64,000 bases of DNA from Moritella marina ATCC 15381 (GTDB lineage Bacteria; Pseudomonadota; Gammaproteobacteria; Enterobacterales; Moritellaceae). Shown here in pieces: positions 19,417 through 31,852 of this stretch (position 1 is the stretch's first letter; each line of letters begins with the position of its first letter). The notes beneath the pieces are model-generated. The model did no database searches and was not told the DNA's origin. It was given only the letters and a program-made list of their open reading frames with translations. Location of the stretch: positions 1,364,001 to 1,428,000 of the forward strand of contig NZ_CP044399.1 in the NCBI RefSeq assembly GCF_008931805.1, read 5' to 3'. The position numbers were made by a program, and so were the translations under genes.

Positions 19417-22305
19417 ATGCATTTTTTATTATCCGTATTTCTGCTCACTGTATTCAGTTTAAATAGTACTTTTGCACAGGCTGAAGGAACTATTATCGAC
19501 ACTAATTTTGAAGTTGCCCATCTAGGCTCATCGATAAAGTATTTCGAAGATAAAACCAATTCTTATACATTTGATTATTTGTCGCAAAGACAAGCCGCTA
19601 TTCCTTGGGTTAAAAGTAATCAAACGCATTTTAATTTTGGCTTTTCCGATAGTACTTTCTGGTTTAAAGGCAACATTGTTAATCAAACAGACGTAGATAA
19701 ATACTTAATTCTCGATTTTGGTGATTCGTTATTGGATAACATAGATTTATATCTGATTAATGAGGATGGTAGTACGAATGTAAAAAGATTGGGTACTCGC
19801 CGTCATGCTGACGATAACATGTCTAACTTAACCTTCTCTACAGGCTTTAAGCTCGGTGCTGATGAAACAACGGACTATTTTATCCGCCTTAAAACAACAG
19901 CCTTTTTACAAACGCCATTGACGCTTTGGGATGCCAACGATTTTATTGATCAACAATCACAGCACAAATTATTGGTTGGACTGTTTTTCGGTTTATTCTT
20001 GATGATGGTTTGTTATTTGACCTTTTTGTATATTCATCTTCATGAAGTGCGTTTGATTCAATATATCGTTTTTATTATCTGTTATTTGTCCGTTATAGCG
20101 ATAGTCGAAGGTTTTGGGTTTGTGTATAAAATTAATGTTATTAGCCAATATTATGACTCGATGATTGTGATGTTGATGGGGGGGATAGGGTTAAACTTGA
20201 GTTTGTTTGCACGGCAACTGCTTAATCTACGCTACCGTCCTTGGTTTTCCTTATCGATTAAGATGTTAATTGTTGCTTCATTAATGGTCATGCTAAGCCC
20301 GTTATTATTTTCATTCAAAATAGGTATTATTTTTGTTTCAGCTTTAGCGTTAGGTATTACGCTCCTATCGATAGTTTGTGGTTTGTTTTTTATCCACGAC
20401 GAATCGAAAGATGTGCGCTTTTATGTACTCTCTCTGGTGTATTTTATACTCGGTATTGATATACATATTCTCACGCGGTTTGGGTTACTGGGTGATTTTG
20501 AATTTTCAGATTATATCTCAGCATGTACAGCGTTAATTGTATTGGTTTATTTATGCTGGAACTTTGCAAAACAGATGGCACATGACAGGGTCGTCAAAAA
20601 AAATGTAGAAAAACAGATGACCTCTGTCAATGAACGTTATTACAGCGTGTTTCAAAATGCAGCAGAGGGTATGTTTACGACGTCGATGGAAGGGAACGTA
20701 TTGGCGATGAATAAGTCAATGTGTCGGATATTGGGTTTTATTAATCTTGAAGATATGAATAAATCGGGTCATTTTAAAGCGGATGACTTTTATGCTAACC
20801 CAGATTTGCGTGATGAAATAATCGCTACCTTGCAGATTAAAGGCGAAGTGAATAGCGTTGAGATGACGGGTTATGACCGTTATGGTGAGATTTTTCATGG
20901 CGAAATTAATATGCGCTTAAATATACAACCCGATATTACCGTTATTGATGGCTCATTCGTTAACACGACTAAACGTAAGCAGCATGAGATTAAACTCGAG
21001 TCTATTGCAAAGTATGATCAGCTAACAGGCTTAGTTAATCGTATCCATTTTGAGAAGCTGGTCGGTGTGTCATTAGAGACTAACCGCTCAGTACTCGAAG
21101 ACAATATTTTGCTTTACTTAGATCTTGACCAGTTTAAATTGGTTAACGATATATGTGGCCATGATGTTGGTGATTCATTATTGAAAAAAATTACGGTTGT
21201 TTTAAAGTCATTTCTTGATGACACGGCAATATTAGCACGTCTAGGTGGCGATGAGTTTGGTATTTTACTTAATCACACCAATTTTGATAATGCACTCGAG
21301 GTCGCAGATACTATCCGTTGTGGTATTGAAGATTTTAGATTTACACATCAAGGACGTCACTTTGTGCTTGGCGTGAGTATCGGTATCGTGATACTTGATG
21401 AGTCAATTGAAAACTTTGCACAAGCGTTAAGTCTCGCCGATACAGCGTGTTATACAGCTAAAGAGCAGGGGCGTAACCGTGTGCATGTCTATAGTAAGTG
21501 CAATGATGTTATGTTGGGTCATCAACGAGAAATGCGCTGGATAGGGGTATTACGAGAAGCGTTAGATGCTGACAGGTTTGAATTAGCATTTCAAACTATA
21601 ATGCCATTATCAGCTGATATTCAAGAAGGTTATCGTTATGAAATATTACTGCGTTTGAGAGATGAGGAGGGTAATTTACAATCGCCAAGTGAATTTATCG
21701 CCGCCGCTGAAAATTATAATTTCATGACTCAGTTAGACCGTTGGGTTGTCAAAACATACTGTCAGTGGCTATCATCTAATCCAGAACATCTGGTTAATCT
21801 AAGTTCCGCATCAATTAATTTATGTGGGCAATCTTTAGTTGATAGAAGCATGCACACATTCATTGAAAATACAATTGCAAGTTATGGTATACCAGCCGAA
21901 AAGCTATGCTTTGAAATAACAGAAAGCCAAGCCATAATGGACTTTGATCAAACAATTTTATTCATGAATAAATTTAAAGCATTAGGTTGTCGTTTTAGTT
22001 TGGATGATTTTGGTAGTGGTTTTTCTTCATATAGTTACATCAAACGTCTGCCTATTGATCAGCTCAAAATTGATGGTGCATTTGTCGAAAATATCGAAAC
22101 TGATAACATCGATTATACGATGGTTAAGTCATTCAATGATATCGCTAGGGCGGTAAATATTAAGACGGTTGCAGAATATGTTGAAAATGAAAACATCAAA
22201 AATATCCTATCAGAAATCGGCATTGATTATGTGCAAGGCTATTTAATAGCCAAACCTCGACTTTTAGTCGATTTTGTTGATAATGAACAACTTGATTCAG
22301 CTTAA
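19417..22305 (+). CDS. 7TM receptor with PAS, GGDEF and EAL domains
   Basis: A 962-residue membrane protein. Order: signal peptide (1-21); periplasmic beta-rich 7TMR-DISM extracellular domain (~35-180); seven membrane segments (~185-395); PAS domain (~405-510); GGDEF (~525-690, signature RLGGDEFGILL); EAL (~710-955). GGDEF is intact but lacks an RxxD inhibitory site at the usual place. EAL motifs look catalytic: EILLR for EALLR, CFEITES, LDDFGSGFSSY, LKIDG, VAEYVEN and VQGYLIAKP. It could make or degrade cyclic di-GMP in response to an outside signal. It stands alone between rplT and pheS. No good ribosome site precedes the ATG. Confidence 0.9.
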   Translation: MHFLLSVFLLTVFSLNSTFAQAEGTIIDTNFEVAHLGSSIKYFEDKTNSYTFDYLSQRQAAIPWVKSNQTHFNFGFSDSTFWFKGNIVNQTDVDKYLILDFGDSLLDNIDLYLINEDGSTNVKRLGTRRHADDNMSNLTFSTGFKLGADETTDYFIRLKTTAFLQTPLTLWDANDFIDQQSQHKLLVGLFFGLFLMMVCYLTFLYIHLHEVRLIQYIVFIICYLSVIAIVEGFGFVYKINVISQYYDSMIVMLMGGIGLNLSLFARQLLNLRYRPWFSLSIKMLIVASLMVMLSPLLFSFKIGIIFVSALALGITLLSIVCGLFFIHDESKDVRFYVLSLVYFILGIDIHILTRFGLLGDFEFSDYISACTALIVLVYLCWNFAKQMAHDRVVKKNVEKQMTSVNERYYSVFQNAAEGMFTTSMEGNVLAMNKSMCRILGFINLEDMNKSGHFKADDFYANPDLRDEIIATLQIKGEVNSVEMTGYDRYGEIFHGEINMRLNIQPDITVIDGSFVNTTKRKQHEIKLESIAKYDQLTGLVNRIHFEKLVGVSLETNRSVLEDNILLYLDLDQFKLVNDICGHDVGDSLLKKITVVLKSFLDDTAILARLGGDEFGILLNHTNFDNALEVADTIRCGIEDFRFTHQGRHFVLGVSIGIVILDESIENFAQALSLADTACYTAKEQGRNRVHVYSKCNDVMLGHQREMRWIGVLREALDADRFELAFQTIMPLSADIQEGYRYEILLRLRDEEGNLQSPSEFIAAAENYNFMTQLDRWVVKTYCQWLSSNPEHLVNLSSASINLCGQSLVDRSMHTFIENTIASYGIPAEKLCFEITESQAIMDFDQTILFMNKFKALGCRFSLDDFGSGFSSYSYIKRLPIDQLKIDGAFVENIETDNIDYTMVKSFNDIARAVNIKTVAEYVENENIKNILSEIGIDYVQGYLIAKPRLLVDFVDNEQLDSA

Positions 22306-22335
22306 GGACTAGCACTTCAGCTTACTTTTGAGTAA

Positions 22336-23379
<1,044 letters not shown>

Positions 23380-23393
23380 GATAGGACACTAAA

Positions 23394-25781
23394 ATGAAAT
23401 TCAGTAATGAATGGTTACAAACTTGGGTTAAACCAGGTCTTACAAATGAAGAGCTAGCGCATCAAATTACGATGGCTGGTCTTGAAGTAGATGGCATTGA
23501 TGCAGTTGCTGGTGATTTCACTGGTATCGTTGTAGGTCATGTTGTTGAATGTGGACAGCATCCAGATGCAGATAAATTGCAAGTAACTAAAATCGATATC
23601 GGTGCTGAAGAGCTTATCGACATCGTATGCGGCGCATCGAACTGCCGTGCAGGCCTTAAAGTTGCTGTTGCAACTGTCGGCGCCGTATTACCTGGCGATT
23701 TCAAAATCAAAAAAGCAAAACTACGTGGTCAACCATCGTTTGGTATGCTGTGTTCTGAATCTGAAATGGGCATGGCTGAATCAGCTGATGGTATCATTGA
23801 ATTACCTGCTGATGCTGTACCGGGTACTTGTATCCGTGAGTTTCTTGGTCTTGATGATGTTACGATTGAAGTTGATCTAACACCAAACCGTGCAGATTGC
23901 CTAAGCATAGCAGGTATTGCGCGTGAAGTCGGTGTGTTAAATAACATCGCTGTAACGGTTCCAGAATGGGCTAATGCAACAGAAACAAGTGCTGAAGCGG
24001 TAAGTGTTACTGTTACTGCAACTGAACAATGTCCGCGTTACCTTGGTCGTGTGATCAGTAACTTAGATATGAGCGCTAAAACACCTTTATGGATGGTTGA
24101 GCGTTTACGTCGTTGTGGTACACGTTCAATTGATCCTATTGTTGACGTAACTAACTATGTATTGTTAGAACTTGGCCAACCAATGCATGCATTTGATCTT
24201 GCAACATTGACAGGTGCGATTAATGTTCGTCTTGCTAACCAAGATGAAAAATTAACGCTGCTTGATGGCAATGAAGTTAAGCTTAACGACAATACGCTTG
24301 TTATTGCTGATGACTCTGGTGCTATCGCAATGGCCGGTATCTTCGGTGGCGAAAAAACGGGTGTAACGACTGCAACTAACTCTATCTTATTAGAGTCTGC
24401 ATTTTTTAGCCCGTTAGCGATCACTGGTCGTGCGCGTGCATACGGTCTACACACTGATTCATCACACCGTTTTGAACGTGGTGTTGATTTTGAACTACAA
24501 TACCAAGCGATGGAACGTGCGACACAGTTAATCGTTGACATTTGTGGTGGTGAGGTTGCACCGGTTGTTGATGTAACAACTGAAGCGACATTACCTAAGC
24601 ATGCTCCAATTAGCTTACGTCGTCATCAATTGGATAAAGTAATTGGTTTTCACGTTGAAGATGAAAAAGTAACTGACATTTTAAACACGCTAGGCCTAGC
24701 GCCTACGTTTGAAAATGACACGTGGACTGTTACTTCTCCTTCATTCCGTTTCGATATCGAAGTTGAAGTTGATCTGATTGAAGAAGTTGCTCGTGTATTT
24801 GGTTATAATAACATCCCAAATGTTGCGCCTGTAGCACCACTGAAGATGACGAATCATGACGAAGCGACATTACCTGTACGTCGTATCCGTGACTTAATGG
24901 TTGACCGTGGTTTCCAAGAAGCAATTACATATAGCTTTGTAGATCCTAAACGTCAATTCTTGCTACACCCTGAAGCTGATCACCTAACATTACCGCATCC
25001 TATTTCGATTGAGATGTCTGTAATGCGCGTGAGCATGTTTACTGGTTTGGTTGAAGCGGTTGTCGCTAACCAAAAACGTCAACAACAACGTATCCGTTTA
25101 TTTGAAACGGGTCTGACTTTCATCAAAGATGAGTCAGTTGAAAACGGTGTGCTTCAAGTGCCGATGCTTGGCGCTATTATTGCTGGTACAGCAAATGCTG
25201 AATCTTGGACTCAAGAAAGCAAAGCGGTAGACTATTTTGACCTTAAAGGTGATTTAGATGCATTGCTGGACCAAACTTGTAATACTGATGAATTTGTACT
25301 TAAACGTGCAAGTCATCCTGGTTTACACCCTGGTCAAAGCGCTGAAATATTCTATGCTGGTCGCTTAGTTGGTCATATTGGTGCTATCCATCCTTCATTA
25401 GAGAAGAAGTTAGGCCTAAATGGATCAACGATTATTCTTGAGATTGAACTTGCAACGTTAACAGCTCGTAAATTACCGCAAGCTGCTGAAGTTTCTAAGT
25501 TTCCTGCTAACCGTCGTGACATCGCTATGATTGTTAAAGATGCTGTTAATGCGGGAGATGTACTGAACTTTATCAAAAAAGTTGGCGGGAATCAGTTAGT
25601 TGGCATAAACTTGTTTGATGTATACCAAGGTACAGGTGTTGTGGAAGGTCATAAGAGCCTAGCTATCAGCTTAACCTTACAAGATATATCACGCACCTTG
25701 GAAGAAAAAGAGATATCTGAAGCAGTTAATCATATTGTTGAAGCTATTTCATCTGAATTCAATGCATCCTTGAGGGATTAA
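23394..25781 (+). CDS. pheT: Phenylalanyl-tRNA synthetase beta subunit
   Basis: A 795-residue protein, standard for proteobacterial PheT: N-terminal tRNA-binding OB fold (~40-150), B3/4 editing domain, B5 domain (~400-480), the inactive class II-like core, and the C-terminal FDX-ACB anticodon-binding domain ([17 protein letters not shown]). It lies 14 bases after pheS and 3 bases before ihfA. Confidence 0.97.
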   Translation: MKFSNEWLQTWVKPGLTNEELAHQITMAGLEVDGIDAVAGDFTGIVVGHVVECGQHPDADKLQVTKIDIGAEELIDIVCGASNCRAGLKVAVATVGAVLPGDFKIKKAKLRGQPSFGMLCSESEMGMAESADGIIELPADAVPGTCIREFLGLDDVTIEVDLTPNRADCLSIAGIAREVGVLNNIAVTVPEWANATETSAEAVSVTVTATEQCPRYLGRVISNLDMSAKTPLWMVERLRRCGTRSIDPIVDVTNYVLLELGQPMHAFDLATLTGAINVRLANQDEKLTLLDGNEVKLNDNTLVIADDSGAIAMAGIFGGEKTGVTTATNSILLESAFFSPLAITGRARAYGLHTDSSHRFERGVDFELQYQAMERATQLIVDICGGEVAPVVDVTTEATLPKHAPISLRRHQLDKVIGFHVEDEKVTDILNTLGLAPTFENDTWTVTSPSFRFDIEVEVDLIEEVARVFGYNNIPNVAPVAPLKMTNHDEATLPVRRIRDLMVDRGFQEAITYSFVDPKRQFLLHPEADHLTLPHPISIEMSVMRVSMFTGLVEAVVANQKRQQQRIRLFETGLTFIKDESVENGVLQVPMLGAIIAGTANAESWTQESKAVDYFDLKGDLDALLDQTCNTDEFVLKRASHPGLHPGQSAEIFYAGRLVGHIGAIHPSLEKKLGLNGSTIILEIELATLTARKLPQAAEVSKFPANRRDIAMIVKDAVNAGDVLNFIKKVGGNQLVGINLFDVYQGTGVVEGHKSLAISLTLQDISRTLEEKEISEAVNHIVEAISSEFNASLRD

Positions 25782-25784
25782 TTT

Positions 25785-26078
25785 ATGGCACTAACCAAAG
25801 CTGATATTGCTGAAACATTATTTAACGATGTTGGTCTAAGTAAACGTGAATCTAAAGAAATGGTAGAAGCTTTCTTTGAAGAAATCCGTTTATCTTTAGA
25901 AGTTAACGAACAAGTTAAAATATCTGGTTTTGGTAATTTTGACCTACGTGATAAAGGCGAACGACCTGGTCGTAACCCTAAAACAGGTGAAGATATACCA
26001 ATTACAGCTCGTCGTGTTGTGACTTTTAAACCAGGTCAGAAGTTAAAAGCGAAAGTAGAAACAATCGTAAAAGATTAG
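25785..26078 (+). CDS. ihfA: Integration host factor alpha subunit
   Basis: A 97-residue DNA-bending protein. The beta-arm tip [12 protein letters not shown] and the IHF-alpha end [13 protein letters not shown] are present. It pairs with IhfB, not in this window. Position directly after pheT is the classic arrangement, with a GAGGGA ribosome site inside the end of pheT. Confidence 0.97.
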   Translation: MALTKADIAETLFNDVGLSKRESKEMVEAFFEEIRLSLEVNEQVKISGFGNFDLRDKGERPGRNPKTGEDIPITARRVVTFKPGQKLKAKVETIVKD

Positions 26079-26094
26079 CGTTTCATCAGATAAT

Positions 26095-26121
26095 AAAAAA
26101 CCGGCTTATGCCGGTTTTTTT
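26095..26121. terminator. Bidirectional terminator between ihfA and the SulP gene
   Basis: A perfect stem AAAAAACCGGC / GCCGGTTTTTT with a TTAT loop, A-run on one side and T-run on the other. It can serve ihfA (plus) and the converging SulP gene (minus). Confidence 0.92.
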
Positions 26122-26198
26122 ATGCCTGTTATCAATGAGCGTATAACAGTTAATATACGACCCTACAACTTAATTAAAAGAAGTAGGGGAGAGGCGTA

Positions 26199-27758
26199 TT
26201 ACCCGCCTAATTTATCTGATGCGATATGGTATTCAGGATCTTCGATTAGATTAACTTCAATCATGTCTCCAGCACGCTTCATCAGTTGCTTACATTCTAA
26301 TGATAGGTGACGAAGGTGTAAAACCTTACCTTCAGCGATGTAGCGTTCTGCTAGTGTATCAATGGCTTCAATTGCTGAATGGTCACAAACACGTGAGTTA
26401 GCAAAATCAATGATTACATCTTGCGGATCAACTGATGCATCAAATAACTCTAAGAAGTGGCTTACAGAACCAAAGAATAATGGACCATTAACTTTGTATA
26501 CTTTGCTACCAGATTCTTCTGTAGATACTACTGCATTAATGTGTGCTGCGTGCTCCCATGCGAAGCGTAGCGCAGAAACGATAACACCAATTATCACTGC
26601 AACAGCTAAATCGGTAAATACTGTTACGACAGTTACAAGGACAATAACGAAAGTATCTGCTTTAGGGATCTTACGCATAACACGGAATGTTGCCCATTCA
26701 AATGTACCAATCACAACCATGAACATAACACCAACAAGCGCAGCTAGTGGGATAACTTCAATGAGTGAAGAGAAGAACAAAATGAATAACAATAATGAGA
26801 TCGCTGCTGTGATACCAGATAGACGACCACGACCACCAGAGTTAATGTTGATCATTGATTGACCAATCATTGCACAACCACCCATCGCACCGAAGAAACC
26901 GTTTACGATGTTTGAAGCACCTTGAGCGACACATTCTTGATTGCCTTTACCACGTGTACCGGTCATTTCATCAATAACGGTTAGTGTTAGTAGTGATTCA
27001 ATAAGACCAACAGCAGCAAGAATTAATGAATAAGGTAGAATGATATAAAGCGTTTCAAGTGTAAATGGTACGCTTGGAATACTAAACGTTGGCAGTGAAC
27101 CAGAGATTGTTGCATTATCATCGCCAGTCATCGAGCGAACAAAATCAACGACTGTACGTGTATCAAGACCCATGTAATAAACAATCAATGTCACAGATAC
27201 AATAGCAACAAGCGAAGATGGAACCGCTTTAGTTAATTTGGGTAGGAAGTGAATAATCGCCATTGTAAGCGCAACCAAACCAAGCATGATATAGAGTTGA
27301 GAGCCTTGTAACCAAGCAAGATCACCGTTAGTGTCAATGAATTTGAATTGACCAAGCTGTGCTAGGAAAATAACAATTGCAAGACCGTTAACAAACCCCA
27401 TCATTACTGGGTGTGGCACGATACGAATGAACTTACCGAGTTTAAATACACCGGCTAATACTTGCAGTAGACCCGCAAGTACCACTGCGGCAAATAAGTA
27501 TTCCACACCATTGTCGGCAACTAACGCTACCATTACAACAGCCATCGCGCCTGTTGCACCAGAGATCATTCCTGGACGCCCACCAAAGATAGCGGTAATT
27601 AAACCAACCATAAAGGCTGCATACAAACCAACTAAAGGTTCTACACCTGCTACAAAAGCAAATGCAACCGCTTCTGGTACAAGTGCCAGTGCAACGGTTA
27701 GACCAGATAAAACATCATTTTTAACTGATGCCATCGAATATTTTGGAAATTCAAACAT
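26199..27758 (-). CDS. SulP-family anion transporter with STAS domain
   Basis: A 519-residue inner-membrane protein. The N-terminal SLC26/SulP transport domain (about residues 1-390) shows [19 protein letters not shown] and the glycine-rich [17 protein letters not shown]. The C-terminal STAS domain follows (~400-510, with [20 protein letters not shown]). Members carry sulfate, bicarbonate or other anions, often with Na+ or H+; the substrate is not readable here. It lies downstream of rne on the same strand but behind the rne terminator, so it probably has its own promoter. Confidence 0.9.
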   Translation of the reverse strand: MFEFPKYSMASVKNDVLSGLTVALALVPEAVAFAFVAGVEPLVGLYAAFMVGLITAIFGGRPGMISGATGAMAVVMVALVADNGVEYLFAAVVLAGLLQVLAGVFKLGKFIRIVPHPVMMGFVNGLAIVIFLAQLGQFKFIDTNGDLAWLQGSQLYIMLGLVALTMAIIHFLPKLTKAVPSSLVAIVSVTLIVYYMGLDTRTVVDFVRSMTGDDNATISGSLPTFSIPSVPFTLETLYIILPYSLILAAVGLIESLLTLTVIDEMTGTRGKGNQECVAQGASNIVNGFFGAMGGCAMIGQSMININSGGRGRLSGITAAISLLLFILFFSSLIEVIPLAALVGVMFMVVIGTFEWATFRVMRKIPKADTFVIVLVTVVTVFTDLAVAVIIGVIVSALRFAWEHAAHINAVVSTEESGSKVYKVNGPLFFGSVSHFLELFDASVDPQDVIIDFANSRVCDHSAIEAIDTLAERYIAEGKVLHLRHLSLECKQLMKRAGDMIEVNLIEDPEYHIASDKLGG

Positions 27759-27859
27759 AAATTTTAAGTTACCGAGTTGTCATTAATGAATAAAAAAGTA
27801 GCAAGATAATGTCCATTTGACACGATCTTGCTCTTAAAAAGTATTTAAATAAATACTAA

Positions 27860-27884
27860 AAAAGCCGCAATTTATGCGGCTTTT
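27860..27884 (-). terminator. Terminator of rne
   Basis: A 10-bp stem AAAAGCCGCA / TGCGGCTTTT with a 5-base loop. Read on the minus strand it is followed by a T-run, 34 bases past the rne stop. A short AT-rich near-duplication (TTAGCTAATAGTTATT and its variant) lies between stop and stem. Confidence 0.88.
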
Positions 27885-27918
27885 AATTTAGCTAATAGTT
27901 ATTTTTTGATAATAGTTA

Positions 27919-30900
27919 TTATTTAGCTAATGTAGTAGGTGATTTGCTTTCTGACGATGCAAATTGACTACCACCAGGTCCAGCTGCCACATCAATTAAT
28001 GGGCGTTGAACGACACCAACTTTAGCAACAAAGTTAGTTTTTGAAGGCGCTACCTGTTGAGGTGTTGCCATCTTAACGGTGAAGTTAGTTTTCTTCGATG
28101 TTGTACCTTCAGCTTGTAACGCTGCAAGTGGTGTTACGTCGATAGCTTTGTAAGCTACTGGCGTTTCAGTAACAACAGGTGTTTCAACAACAGGTGTTTC
28201 AACAACAGGTGTTTCAACAACAGGTGTTTCAACAACAGGTGTTTCAGCAACAGGTGTTTCAACAACAGGTGTTTCAACAACAGGTGTTTCAACAACAGGT
28301 GTTTCAACAACAGGTGTTTCAACAACAGGTGTTTCAGCAACAGGTGTTTCAACAACAGGTGTTTCAACAACAGGTGTTTCAACAACAGGTGTTTCAGCAA
28401 CAGGTGTTTCAGCAACAGGTGTTTCAACAACAGGTGTTTCAATTGCAGGAGTAGCACCAGGGCGTGCAGCTGGAGCTGAGTGCATTTGACGTGAAACTGA
28501 TTTCGTTTCAATTTTTACACGTTCAGTCGATGATTTTGCTGTAGGGGCAATAACAGTTGTCGTTGTTTCAGCTACTGGCGCAGGTTTAGCTGCAGCAGCT
28601 GTATGCATAACAGGTTTAGTTGCTTTCGCTGTTACTGTTACAGGCTTAACTACTTCAGCAGTTACAGGCTTAGTTACTTCAGCAGTTACAGGCTTAGTTA
28701 CTTCAGCAGTTACAGGCTTAGTTACTTCAGCAGTTACAGGCTTAGTTACTTCAGCAGTTACAGGCTTAGTTACTTCAGCAGTTACAGGCTTAGTTACTTC
28801 AGCAGTTACAGGCTTGGTTACTTTAGCTGTTACCGGTTTAGTTACTTCAGCAGTTACAGGCTTAGTTACTTCAGCAGTTACAGGCTTGGTTACTTTAGCT
28901 GTTACCGGTTTAGTTACTTCAGCAGTTACCGGTTTAGTTACTTCAGCAGTTACAGGCTTGGTTGCTTCAGTCGTCACTGGTTTAGCTACTTTAGTCGTTA
29001 CTGGCTTAACAACTTCAGCTTTTACTGTAGCTGTTGTTGCTACTTGGGCGTGTTCAACTTTTTGAGCATCATTCGTTCTAGCATTTCTAGGGCTACGACG
29101 AGTGCGCTTAGCTGGCTGTGCCTTATCGTCTTGTTTCACTTTGTGTGAATCAGCAGGAGTTTGTTTTAACTCTGTAGCAACCTCTTGTTCGGGATTCGTT
29201 ACACGTACTTTCTTACGCATGTTACGACGTTGACGACGTTCAGCTAATACAGCTTGATTTTGCGAACGGCCTTCTTCTTTTGCTTCCTTTACGTTTTTCG
29301 ACTGTACAGGTTGTTTTTCTTGAGTTGATTGATTCGATGTTTTTTGTCTTGCTTCGAACTTGTTATGCTGTTTAGCTTCAACATCTGCTTTTTTATTTGC
29401 GTCTTGTTGTTTGTTATCAACATTTTCAGGGTTACGAGGCTTACGATTGCGACGATTACGTGGTTTACGTGTTTCATCACTATTATGACGGCTAGTAGGC
29501 GCTTTATCCACAACCGGCTTTTTAGATGTGTCTTTAACTGTTTCTTTAACAACAACTTTGTCATCGCTGGCAAAGAACCCTGTAATTGCTTTACCGAGGC
29601 GGCTAAACATAGAGCCTTTATCTGCTGCGGGCTTAACTACCTTAGCTTTAGCTGGTGCTTTCGGTGCCGTGTCAGCGGTCACTTTCTTCACAGCAGGGCT
29701 TGGTTTTGCTGTTTTAGCTTCAGTTGCATTAATTTGTTGTACCAACGGCTGAACAGTTTCGTTATTTACTTTAGGCTCATAACGATTAAATTCACGTGGT
29801 TTAGCTAAATCAGTACTCGACAATTCTGAGTTGTCGTCATCTGCTTTAACACGAGATACTTCAAAATGAGGTGTTTGTAAGTTCTCATTTGGAATGATAA
29901 AGCTTTTAACTTTATAACGCTTTTCTAAACGAAGAATTGAATTACGTTTTTCATTTAGTAAGTAAGCAGCAACAGGTACTGGTACTTGCGCTACAATGTG
30001 GTTGGTATTTTCTTTAAGCGATTCTTCTTCGATTAAACGTAGAATGGAAAGTGCTAAAGATTCATTATCACGGATAGTACCTTGGCCATCACAGCGGGGA
30101 CAAACGTGCGTGCTTGACTCACCTAGAGAAGGGCGGATACGTTGACGAGACATTTCCATTAAACCAAATCGAGAGATACGGCCTAATTGAATGCGTGCAC
30201 GATCTTGTCGTACTGCATCACGTAAGCAGTTTTCTACTTCACGTTGGTTTTTAACTGGACCCATGTCGATAAAATCGATAACTACAAGGCCACCTAAATC
30301 GCGTAAACGTAGTTGACGAGCAACTTCATCTGCAGCTTCTAAGTTAGTATTTAATGCTGTTTCTTCAATATCACCACCACGTGTAGCGCGCGCTGAGTTA
30401 ATGTCGATAGACGTTAACGCTTCAGTTGGGTCAATTACAATTGAACCACCTGAAGGTAAGCGAACTTCACGTTGGAACGCAGATTCGATTTGAGTTTCAA
30501 TTTGGTAATGATTGAATAAAGGCACATCACCTTGATACAATTTAATACGGTCGATAAAATCAGGACGTATTAATTTGATGCGGTTTTTTGCTTCTTCAAA
30601 TGCTTTTGGATGATCGATAAGGATCTCACCGATATCACGACGAAGATAATCACGAATAGCACGCGCAATTACGTTACTTTCTTGATGAATTAAGAAGGTA
30701 CCTTGGCGGTCTTTAGCACTATCTTGGATTGCTCCCCAATGATTTAAAAGTACTTTAAGATCCCACTCGAGTTCTTCAGCCGATTTACCAACACCAGCAG
30801 TACGAACAATAAGTCCCATACCTTCTGGTAATTCTAATGTAGAAAGTGCAGATTTTAGTTCAGTACGCTCATCACCTTCAATTCGACGAGAAATACCGCC

Positions 30901-31311
30901 AGCGCGAGGGTTGTTTGGCATAAGAACAAGGTAACTACCTGCTAAACTAACGAATGTAGTTAATGCTGCACCTTTATTACCACGTTCTTCTTTTTCAATC
31001 TGTACAATAACTTCAGTACCTTCAGCAACAACATCCTTGATACTTGGACGTCCGCGTTGCTTACCTGAACCTGGCTTGAAGTAAGTGCGAGAGATTTCTT
31101 TAAGAGGAAGGAAACCGTGACGGTCTGCACCATAATCAACAAAAGCAGCTTCTAAACTAGGTTCTACACGAGTAATTTTACCTTTGTAGATGTTCGCTTT
31201 CTTTTGTTCGTGACCTGGGCTTTCAATATCTAAATCGTAAAGGCGTTGTCCATCTACTAGCGCAACGCGCAACTCTTCTTTTTGAGTTGCATTAATTAAC
31301 ATTCTTTTCAT
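27919..31311 (-). CDS. rne: Ribonuclease E with long C-terminal tandem repeats
   Basis: A 1130-residue RNase E, the core nuclease of the RNA degradosome. The catalytic half has the S1 domain (~37-120), metal-site regions IDINSAR near residue 304 and VVIDFIDMG near 348, and the Zn-link CPRC near 404-407. The scaffold half begins with a membrane-targeting amphipathic helix [15 protein letters not shown] (~567-581) and Arg-rich RNA-binding stretches ([39 protein letters not shown]). Then come two repeat arrays: 15 units of an 8-residue repeat (KPVTAEVT type, ~767-886) and 18 of a 5-residue repeat ([10 protein letters not shown], ~957-1046). The last ~65 residues are non-repetitive. A long structured leader precedes the gene. 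Confidence 0.96.
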   Translation of the reverse strand: MKRMLINATQKEELRVALVDGQRLYDLDIESPGHEQKKANIYKGKITRVEPSLEAAFVDYGADRHGFLPLKEISRTYFKPGSGKQRGRPSIKDVVAEGTEVIVQIEKEERGNKGAALTTFVSLAGSYLVLMPNNPRAGGISRRIEGDERTELKSALSTLELPEGMGLIVRTAGVGKSAEELEWDLKVLLNHWGAIQDSAKDRQGTFLIHQESNVIARAIRDYLRRDIGEILIDHPKAFEEAKNRIKLIRPDFIDRIKLYQGDVPLFNHYQIETQIESAFQREVRLPSGGSIVIDPTEALTSIDINSARATRGGDIEETALNTNLEAADEVARQLRLRDLGGLVVIDFIDMGPVKNQREVENCLRDAVRQDRARIQLGRISRFGLMEMSRQRIRPSLGESSTHVCPRCDGQGTIRDNESLALSILRLIEEESLKENTNHIVAQVPVPVAAYLLNEKRNSILRLEKRYKVKSFIIPNENLQTPHFEVSRVKADDDNSELSSTDLAKPREFNRYEPKVNNETVQPLVQQINATEAKTAKPSPAVKKVTADTAPKAPAKAKVVKPAADKGSMFSRLGKAITGFFASDDKVVVKETVKDTSKKPVVDKAPTSRHNSDETRKPRNRRNRKPRNPENVDNKQQDANKKADVEAKQHNKFEARQKTSNQSTQEKQPVQSKNVKEAKEEGRSQNQAVLAERRQRRNMRKKVRVTNPEQEVATELKQTPADSHKVKQDDKAQPAKRTRRSPRNARTNDAQKVEHAQVATTATVKAEVVKPVTTKVAKPVTTEATKPVTAEVTKPVTAEVTKPVTAKVTKPVTAEVTKPVTAEVTKPVTAKVTKPVTAEVTKPVTAEVTKPVTAEVTKPVTAEVTKPVTAEVTKPVTAEVTKPVTAEVVKPVTVTAKATKPVMHTAAAAKPAPVAETTTTVIAPTAKSSTERVKIETKSVSRQMHSAPAARPGATPAIETPVVETPVAETPVAETPVVETPVVETPVVETPVAETPVVETPVVETPVVETPVVETPVVETPVAETPVVETPVVETPVVETPVVETPVVTETPVAYKAIDVTPLAALQAEGTTSKKTNFTVKMATPQQVAPSKTNFVAKVGVVQRPLIDVAAGPGGSQFASSESKSPTTLAK
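28171..28440 (-). repeat. 18 tandem 15-bp repeats in rne
   Basis: Eighteen near-perfect copies of AACAACAGGTGTTTC (plus-strand reading), differing mainly by A/G at one position (aacaaca/agcaaca), which switches ETPVV to ETPVA. The array is exactly in frame and encodes an acidic Pro/Val-rich tract. Such near-identity suggests recent slippage expansion, so copy number may vary among strains. Confidence 0.95.
28652..29011 (-). repeat. 15 tandem 24-bp repeats in rne
   Basis: About fifteen in-frame copies of a 24-bp unit encoding KPVTAEVT, with a minor KPVTAKVT form. Central copies are nearly identical at the DNA level. The two outer copies on the 5' side of the gene (TTKVA, TTEAT endings) have diverged, the usual pattern of an array that grows from its middle. 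Confidence 0.93.
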
Positions 31312-31730
31312 TTTTATATGACTTATAATTTAATTTTCATGCTTGGATAAATTAGTTAGACGTACATCAGGCCTTGTGTCTGTAAGATAATCAACCTCTC
31401 GGTTGTTTAAATTAAGGCGCTATCAGATGCTCTAATATGTGATCAAGTGTCTTACGATTATTTCTGCACTTATTAGATTCCATCAATAACTAACGTGTAT
31501 AATTGCAATCGAAAGGTGTCTTATATAGAAGTTGATATTGTGGGAGGTGGTATCCTACTGGATAAATGAAACTCCCTATCAACGTACACCTTATATACAA
31601 AAAGTATGCTAAAAACCCGCAGCAAGAATAACGACATCCTGGTTATTCTGTATTTATTGATATAAATAAATGATTATTTACCTCAATAGCAGATATACTA
31701 AAGCCATTATCACTCTTGGCTGTATTTTTT
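31312..31730 (-). promoter_or_regulatory. Structured rne 5' UTR (rne5-like autoregulatory leader)
   Basis: The ~420 bases before rne hold no gene but strong minus-strand RNA structure. A long composite hairpin at 31515-31590 pairs GGTGT/ACACC, GTTGATA/TATCAAC and GGGAG/CTCCC. A CAACC-GAGA-GGTTG tetraloop hairpin lies at 31392-31405, and a GAATAAC/GTTATTC stem at 31626-31648. In E. coli RNase E limits its own mRNA through stem-loops in a ~360-base leader; size and layout here match that. Homology to the E. coli element was judged by layout, not by alignment. Confidence 0.6.
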
Positions 31731-31746
31731 TAGCAGTACAGAGGGT

Positions 31747-31776
31747 ATTATCCCACTGCCTGTATTAATATAGCAA
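31747..31776 (-). promoter_or_regulatory. Candidate rne promoter
   Basis: On the minus strand, TTGCTA (31776-31771) and GATAAT (31752-31747) are separated by 18 bases. This would start the rne leader near 31740, giving a ~425-base 5' UTR. The rluC promoter must lie in the same 541-base divergent region, closer to 31853; I see no clear match for it. Confidence 0.4.
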
Positions 31777-31852
31777 GATAACTTTCCATTCAATTTAGAA
31801 ATATGTTTCAAATTGATACCTAAACGCATTTGAGTTAGACAATAAAATAATT

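Noticed and set aside
28179-28454. Plus-strand 91-codon frame encoding repeated Phe-Gln-Gln-Gln-Val units
   Set aside because: It is the antisense reading of the 15-bp repeats in rne; repeats with no stop codon in one unit stay open in several frames.
28171-29011. Possible CRISPR array
   Set aside because: Units are contiguous with no spacers, in frame with rne, and only 15 or 24 bases long.
28603-29148. Plus-strand 181-codon Tyr/Ser-rich repeat frame
   Set aside because: Antisense reading of the 24-bp rne array, with no ribosome site and no independent support.
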